From assembly GCA_022712475.1 (NCBI GenBank), contig JALAGK010000232.1:1-10908 (forward strand): a stretch of 10,908 nt of DNA. The letters are read 5' to 3'. The DNA is from Enterobacteriaceae bacterium. Its GTDB lineage: Bacteria; Pseudomonadota; Gammaproteobacteria; Enterobacterales; Enterobacteriaceae. Below the pieces are notes generated by a model. The model was not told where the DNA came from. It saw only the letters and a list, made by a program, of their open reading frames with translations, and did not search any database. Positions 8,251 through 10,908 of the stretch are shown one piece after another. The translations under genes were made by a program, and so were the position numbers. Each line of letters opens with the position of its first letter. Position 1 is the stretch's first letter.

Positions 8251-8378
8251 GGTACTGAAGGTTGGCTTGCCGATACCCTGGTTGATATCCGTCTGTGTGT
8301 GCCGGACGCGCTGCGTAGTCAAGCCGAGCGCGCTTTAGTAAAATCAGGTCAGTAAGAACGATAATGAAGGAGACGGAC

Positions 8379-9002
8379 ATGTCATACAGTGGCGAAACAG
8401 AACAATATGCACCCCATATGGCGCTGGTGCCGATGGTTGTTGAACAAACATCCCGCGGCGAGCGTTCTTACGATATCTTCTCCCGTCTGCTTAAAGAGCG
8501 CGTCATTTTCCTGACTGGTCAGGTCGAAGACCACATGGCTAACCTGATTGTGGCGCAGATGCTGTTCCTGGAAGCGGAAAACCCGGAAAAAGACATTTAC
8601 CTGTATATCAATTCTCCAGGCGGCGTTATCACCGCCGGGATGTCGATTTACGACACCATGCAGTTCATTAAGCCAGACGTCAGCACCTTCTGTATGGGGC
8701 AGGCGTGCTCAATGGGCGCGTTTTTGCTTAATGCCGGGGCGAAGGGTAAGCGTTTTTGTATGCCGAACTCCCGCGTGATGATTCACCAGCCGCTGGGCGG
8801 TTATCAGGGGCAGGCGACGGACATTGAAATCCACGCCCGTGAAATTCTGAAAATCAAAGCGCGCATGAATGAGCTGATGGCACAGCACTCCGGCCAGCCG
8901 CTGGAAAAAATCGAAAAAGACACTGAGCGTGACCGCTTCCTGTCTGCCGAAGAAGCGCTGGAATACGGCCTGGTGGATGCCATCCTGACCCACCGTGAAT
9001 AA
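8379..9002 (+). CDS. clpP: ATP-dependent Clp protease proteolytic subunit ClpP
   Basis: Serine peptidase (EC 3.4.21.92) forming a 14-subunit barrel that degrades proteins unfolded by ClpX or ClpA. The 207 residues equal the E. coli precursor, with a 14-residue propeptide cleaved before ALVPMV. The catalytic triad is Ser111, His136 and Asp185 in precursor numbering, in the contexts [18 protein letters not shown] and DTERDRF. The start at 8379 is set by AAGGAGA at 8367-8373, which overlaps the alternative ATG at 8364 and so serves only the later one, and by the fit to the E. coli N-terminus. The sequence differs from E. coli ClpP, as I recall it, at about 22 positions, concentrated in the propeptide and after residue 155. 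That is more than expected beside ClpX. It is first in an operon with clpX, 141 bp upstream, with no terminator between them. Confidence 0.97.
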   Translation: MSYSGETEQYAPHMALVPMVVEQTSRGERSYDIFSRLLKERVIFLTGQVEDHMANLIVAQMLFLEAENPEKDIYLYINSPGGVITAGMSIYDTMQFIKPDVSTFCMGQACSMGAFLLNAGAKGKRFCMPNSRVMIHQPLGGYQGQATDIEIHAREILKIKARMNELMAQHSGQPLEKIEKDTERDRFLSAEEALEYGLVDAILTHRE

Positions 9003-9143
9003 TGCGGATGTCCGTGGCGCGGTGTGTCGCTATACTATAAGCAGATGCGACATACTAACGCGCCGGATAGGGCTGTGGCCTGGGAATCGAGGACGTGCGT
9101 CATCGACTGCCGCAAAAAGTAACAGATTAAGAGGTTTTGACTC

Positions 9144-10418
9144 ATGACAGATAAGCGCAAAGACGGTTCAGGAAAATTGCTGTACTGCTCTTTTTGCGGC
9201 AAAAGCCAGCATGAAGTGCGCAAACTGATCGCAGGGCCGTCGGTGTATATCTGCGACGAATGTGTCGATTTATGTAACGACATTATTCGCGAAGAGATTA
9301 AAGAAGTCGCGCCGCACCGCGAACGCAGCGCGCTGCCAACCCCGCACGAAATTCGCCACCATCTGGACGATTATGTTATCGGCCAGGAGCAGGCAAAAAA
9401 AGTGCTGGCGGTTGCCGTATACAACCACTACAAGCGCCTGCGCAATGGTGATACGTCAAACGGCGTAGAACTGGGTAAAAGTAACATCCTGCTGATTGGG
9501 CCGACTGGTAGCGGTAAAACGCTGCTCGCCGAAACATTGGCGCGCCTGCTGGATGTACCGTTCACCATGGCGGATGCCACGACCCTGACCGAAGCCGGTT
9601 ATGTGGGTGAAGACGTGGAGAACATCATTCAGAAGCTATTGCAGAAGTGCGACTACGACGTACAGAAAGCGCAGCGCGGTATCGTGTATATCGATGAAAT
9701 CGACAAGATTTCACGTAAATCCGATAACCCGTCCATTACCCGTGATGTGTCCGGCGAAGGTGTGCAGCAGGCGCTACTGAAGCTTATCGAAGGCACTGTG
9801 GCGGCTGTACCGCCGCAGGGCGGGCGTAAGCATCCGCAGCAGGAGTTTTTGCAGGTTGATACCTCAAAGATTCTGTTTATCTGTGGTGGTGCGTTTGCGG
9901 GCCTGGATAAGGTTATTGCTAACCGTGTGGAAACCGGCTCCGGCATTGGTTTTGGCGCAACGGTAAAAGCGAAGTCAGAAAAAGCCACCGAGGGGCAACT
10001 GCTCTCTCAGGTTGAGCCGGAAGATTTAATCAAGTTTGGTCTCATTCCTGAGTTTATTGGCCGTCTGCCGGTTGTCGCGACGCTCAATGAGCTAAGTGAA
10101 GATGCACTCATCCAGATCCTCAAAGAGCCGAAGAACGCCCTGACTAAGCAGTATCAGGCGCTGTTCAACCTCGAAGGTGTGGAACTGGAGTTCCGCGATG
10201 AAGCGCTGGATGCTATTGCAAAAAAAGCGATGGCACGCAAAACCGGTGCACGTGGTCTGCGCTCCATTGTTGAAGGTGCACTGCTGGAAACAATGTATGA
10301 CCTGCCGTCGATGGAAGATGTGGAAAAAGTGGTTATTGATGACTCGGTCATTGAAGGCCAGTCTGAGCCGCTGCTGATTTACGGTAAGTCTGAGGCGCAA
10401 CAGGCGTCTGGCGAATAA
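9144..10418 (+). CDS. clpX: AAA+ unfoldase ClpX, specificity subunit of ClpXP
   Basis: Hexameric ATPase that recognises, unfolds and feeds substrates such as ssrA-tagged proteins and, in E. coli, sigma-S (via RssB) into ClpP. The 424 residues equal E. coli length, with only about 15 differences from that sequence as recalled. The N-terminal zinc domain has Cys15, Cys18, Cys37 and Cys40. Walker A is GPTGSGKT at 119-126 (Lys125), and Walker B has Asp184-Glu185. Pore loops are GYVG (Tyr153) and RKH at 228-230. The ClpP-binding IGF loop is at 268-270, the arginine finger Arg307 in EFIGRLP, and sensor-2 Arg370 in TGARGLR. AAGAGG (9129-9134) is 9 nt from the ATG. The 141-bp gap after clpP has no clear promoter, so the gene is probably read mainly from the clpP promoters. 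It is closed by the terminator at 10449. Confidence 0.98.
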   Translation: MTDKRKDGSGKLLYCSFCGKSQHEVRKLIAGPSVYICDECVDLCNDIIREEIKEVAPHRERSALPTPHEIRHHLDDYVIGQEQAKKVLAVAVYNHYKRLRNGDTSNGVELGKSNILLIGPTGSGKTLLAETLARLLDVPFTMADATTLTEAGYVGEDVENIIQKLLQKCDYDVQKAQRGIVYIDEIDKISRKSDNPSITRDVSGEGVQQALLKLIEGTVAAVPPQGGRKHPQQEFLQVDTSKILFICGGAFAGLDKVIANRVETGSGIGFGATVKAKSEKATEGQLLSQVEPEDLIKFGLIPEFIGRLPVVATLNELSEDALIQILKEPKNALTKQYQALFNLEGVELEFRDEALDAIAKKAMARKTGARGLRSIVEGALLETMYDLPSMEDVEKVVIDDSVIEGQSEPLLIYGKSEAQQASGE

Positions 10419-10448
10419 TTCGCCACTCCTTACAGTCAGTTACCGTAC

Positions 10449-10479
10449 AAATGGGGGAATTTATCCCCCATTTACTTTT
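10449..10479 (+). terminator. Rho-independent terminator of clpPX
   Basis: A 10-bp stem, AAATGGGGGA (10449-10458) with TCCCCCATTT (10464-10473), has a 5-nt loop and is followed by ACTTTT. It lies 31 nt after the clpX stop and separates clpPX from lon. Confidence 0.9.
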
Positions 10480-10492
10480 CCTTAATTCCTGC

Positions 10493-10521
10493 CGTTGAAT
10501 GTACGGGAAACATCCCCATAT
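10493..10521 (+). promoter_or_regulatory. Sigma-32 heat-shock promoter of lon
   Basis: CGTTGAA (10493-10499) and CCCCATAT (10514-10521) with a 14-bp spacer resemble the known E. coli lon heat-shock promoter in sequence and position. Transcription would start near 10528, leaving a leader of about 78 nt before the lon ATG. Confidence 0.85.
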
Positions 10522-10605
10522 ACTGAATCACTAACTGGAGAGATGCCGTGAAGAGCGTTCACGCGCGCCCCTTACCTGGCGGAAACTAAATTGAGAGAGA
10601 GCTCT

Positions 10606-10908
10606 ATGAATCCTGAGCGTTCTGAACGCATTGAAATCCCCGTGTTGCCATTGCGCGATGTGGTGGTTTATCCGCACATGGTTATTCCGCTGTTTGTCGG
10701 GCGGGAGAAATCCATTCGCTGCCTGGAAGCGGCAATGGACCATGATAAAAAAATCATGCTGGTGGCGCAGAAAGAGGCTTCCACGGATGAGCCGGGTGTT
10801 AACGACCTTTTTTCTGTGGGTACCATTGCCTCAATTCTGCAAATGCTGAAACTGCCGGACGGCACCGTAAAAGTGCTGGTCGAAGGTTTACAGCGCGCAC
10901 GTATTACC
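10606..10908 (+). CDS. lon: ATP-dependent protease Lon (N-terminal part, runs off right edge)
   Basis: Cytoplasmic AAA+ serine protease (EC 3.4.21.53) that removes misfolded proteins and short-lived regulators such as SulA and RcsA in E. coli. Exactly 101 codons are visible, about an eighth of the usual 784 residues. They cover part of the N-terminal substrate-binding domain: [20 protein letters not shown], then [33 protein letters not shown] and [18 protein letters not shown], nearly identical to E. coli. The ATPase and the Ser-Lys protease domains lie outside the window. The ATG at 10606 follows a GAGAGAG purine run (10593-10599), part of which forms the palindrome AGAGCTCT (10598-10605) touching the start codon. 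Transcribed from its own sigma-32 promoter after the clpPX terminator. Confidence 0.97.
   Translation, partial: MNPERSERIEIPVLPLRDVVVYPHMVIPLFVGREKSIRCLEAAMDHDKKIMLVAQKEASTDEPGVNDLFSVGTIASILQMLKLPDGTVKVLVEGLQRARIT

Noticed and set aside
8364..8378. Upstream ATG for ClpP giving five extra residues
   Set aside because: The ribosome-binding sequence AAGGAGA overlaps this codon region and is correctly spaced only for the ATG at 8379.
8195..8380. 61-codon minus-strand frame over the clpP leader
   Set aside because: It covers the sigma-32 promoter and ribosome-binding site of clpP, has no promoter or recognisable protein, and is more simply chance.
9031..9041. TATACT/TATAAG as an internal clpX promoter
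   Set aside because: Good -10-like bases but no acceptable -35 at 16-18 bp upstream and no extended -10; kept out as unsupported, although E. coli clpX may have some independent transcription.

Overview
The window is a stretch of enterobacterial chromosome. Gene order (cyoC-cyoB-cyoA-ampG-yajG on the minus strand, then bolA-tig-clpP-clpX-lon on the plus strand) matches the Escherichia coli arrangement gene for gene. Protein similarity to E. coli, as I recall those sequences, is high (ClpX almost identical, AmpG and YajG more divergent). This points to the family Enterobacteriaceae, probably not E. coli itself but a relative of the Enterobacter/Cronobacter/Klebsiella type. The genus cannot be fixed from this window.

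Minus strand. From 5871 downwards lie yajG (outer-membrane-type lipoprotein) and ampG (muropeptide permease), an operon closed by a strong hairpin terminator at 3736-3763. After a 439-bp non-coding control region comes the cytochrome bo3 ubiquinol oxidase operon: cyoA (subunit II), cyoB (subunit I) and the first 127 codons of cyoC (subunit III), which runs off the left edge. The cyo genes are tightly coupled: 5 bp between cyoA and cyoB, and an 11-bp overlap between cyoB and cyoC.

Plus strand. bolA is transcribed divergently from yajG and has a gearbox-like (stationary-phase) -10 element and its own terminator. tig (trigger factor) follows a clear sigma-70 promoter and a leader of about 150 nt. 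clpP and clpX (AAA+ protease) form one unit behind a near-consensus sigma-32 promoter. The start of lon has its own sigma-32 promoter with the same 14-bp spacing. The right half is thus a protein-quality-control cluster: ribosome-associated folding (TF), ClpXP proteolysis and Lon proteolysis. The left half is aerobic respiration and cell-wall recycling.

I see no mobile element, CRISPR array, tRNA/rRNA, pseudogene or undescribed multi-gene system. The points worth a second look are regulatory or fine-scale: repeats in the cyo control region, an inverted repeat bracketing the bolA promoter, competing hairpins in the tig leader, a hairpin over the clpP heat-shock promoter, an unusually divergent ClpP beside a conserved ClpX, and small sequence changes in CyoA and BolA. 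Comparisons with E. coli proteins rest on recall, not on an alignment run here.
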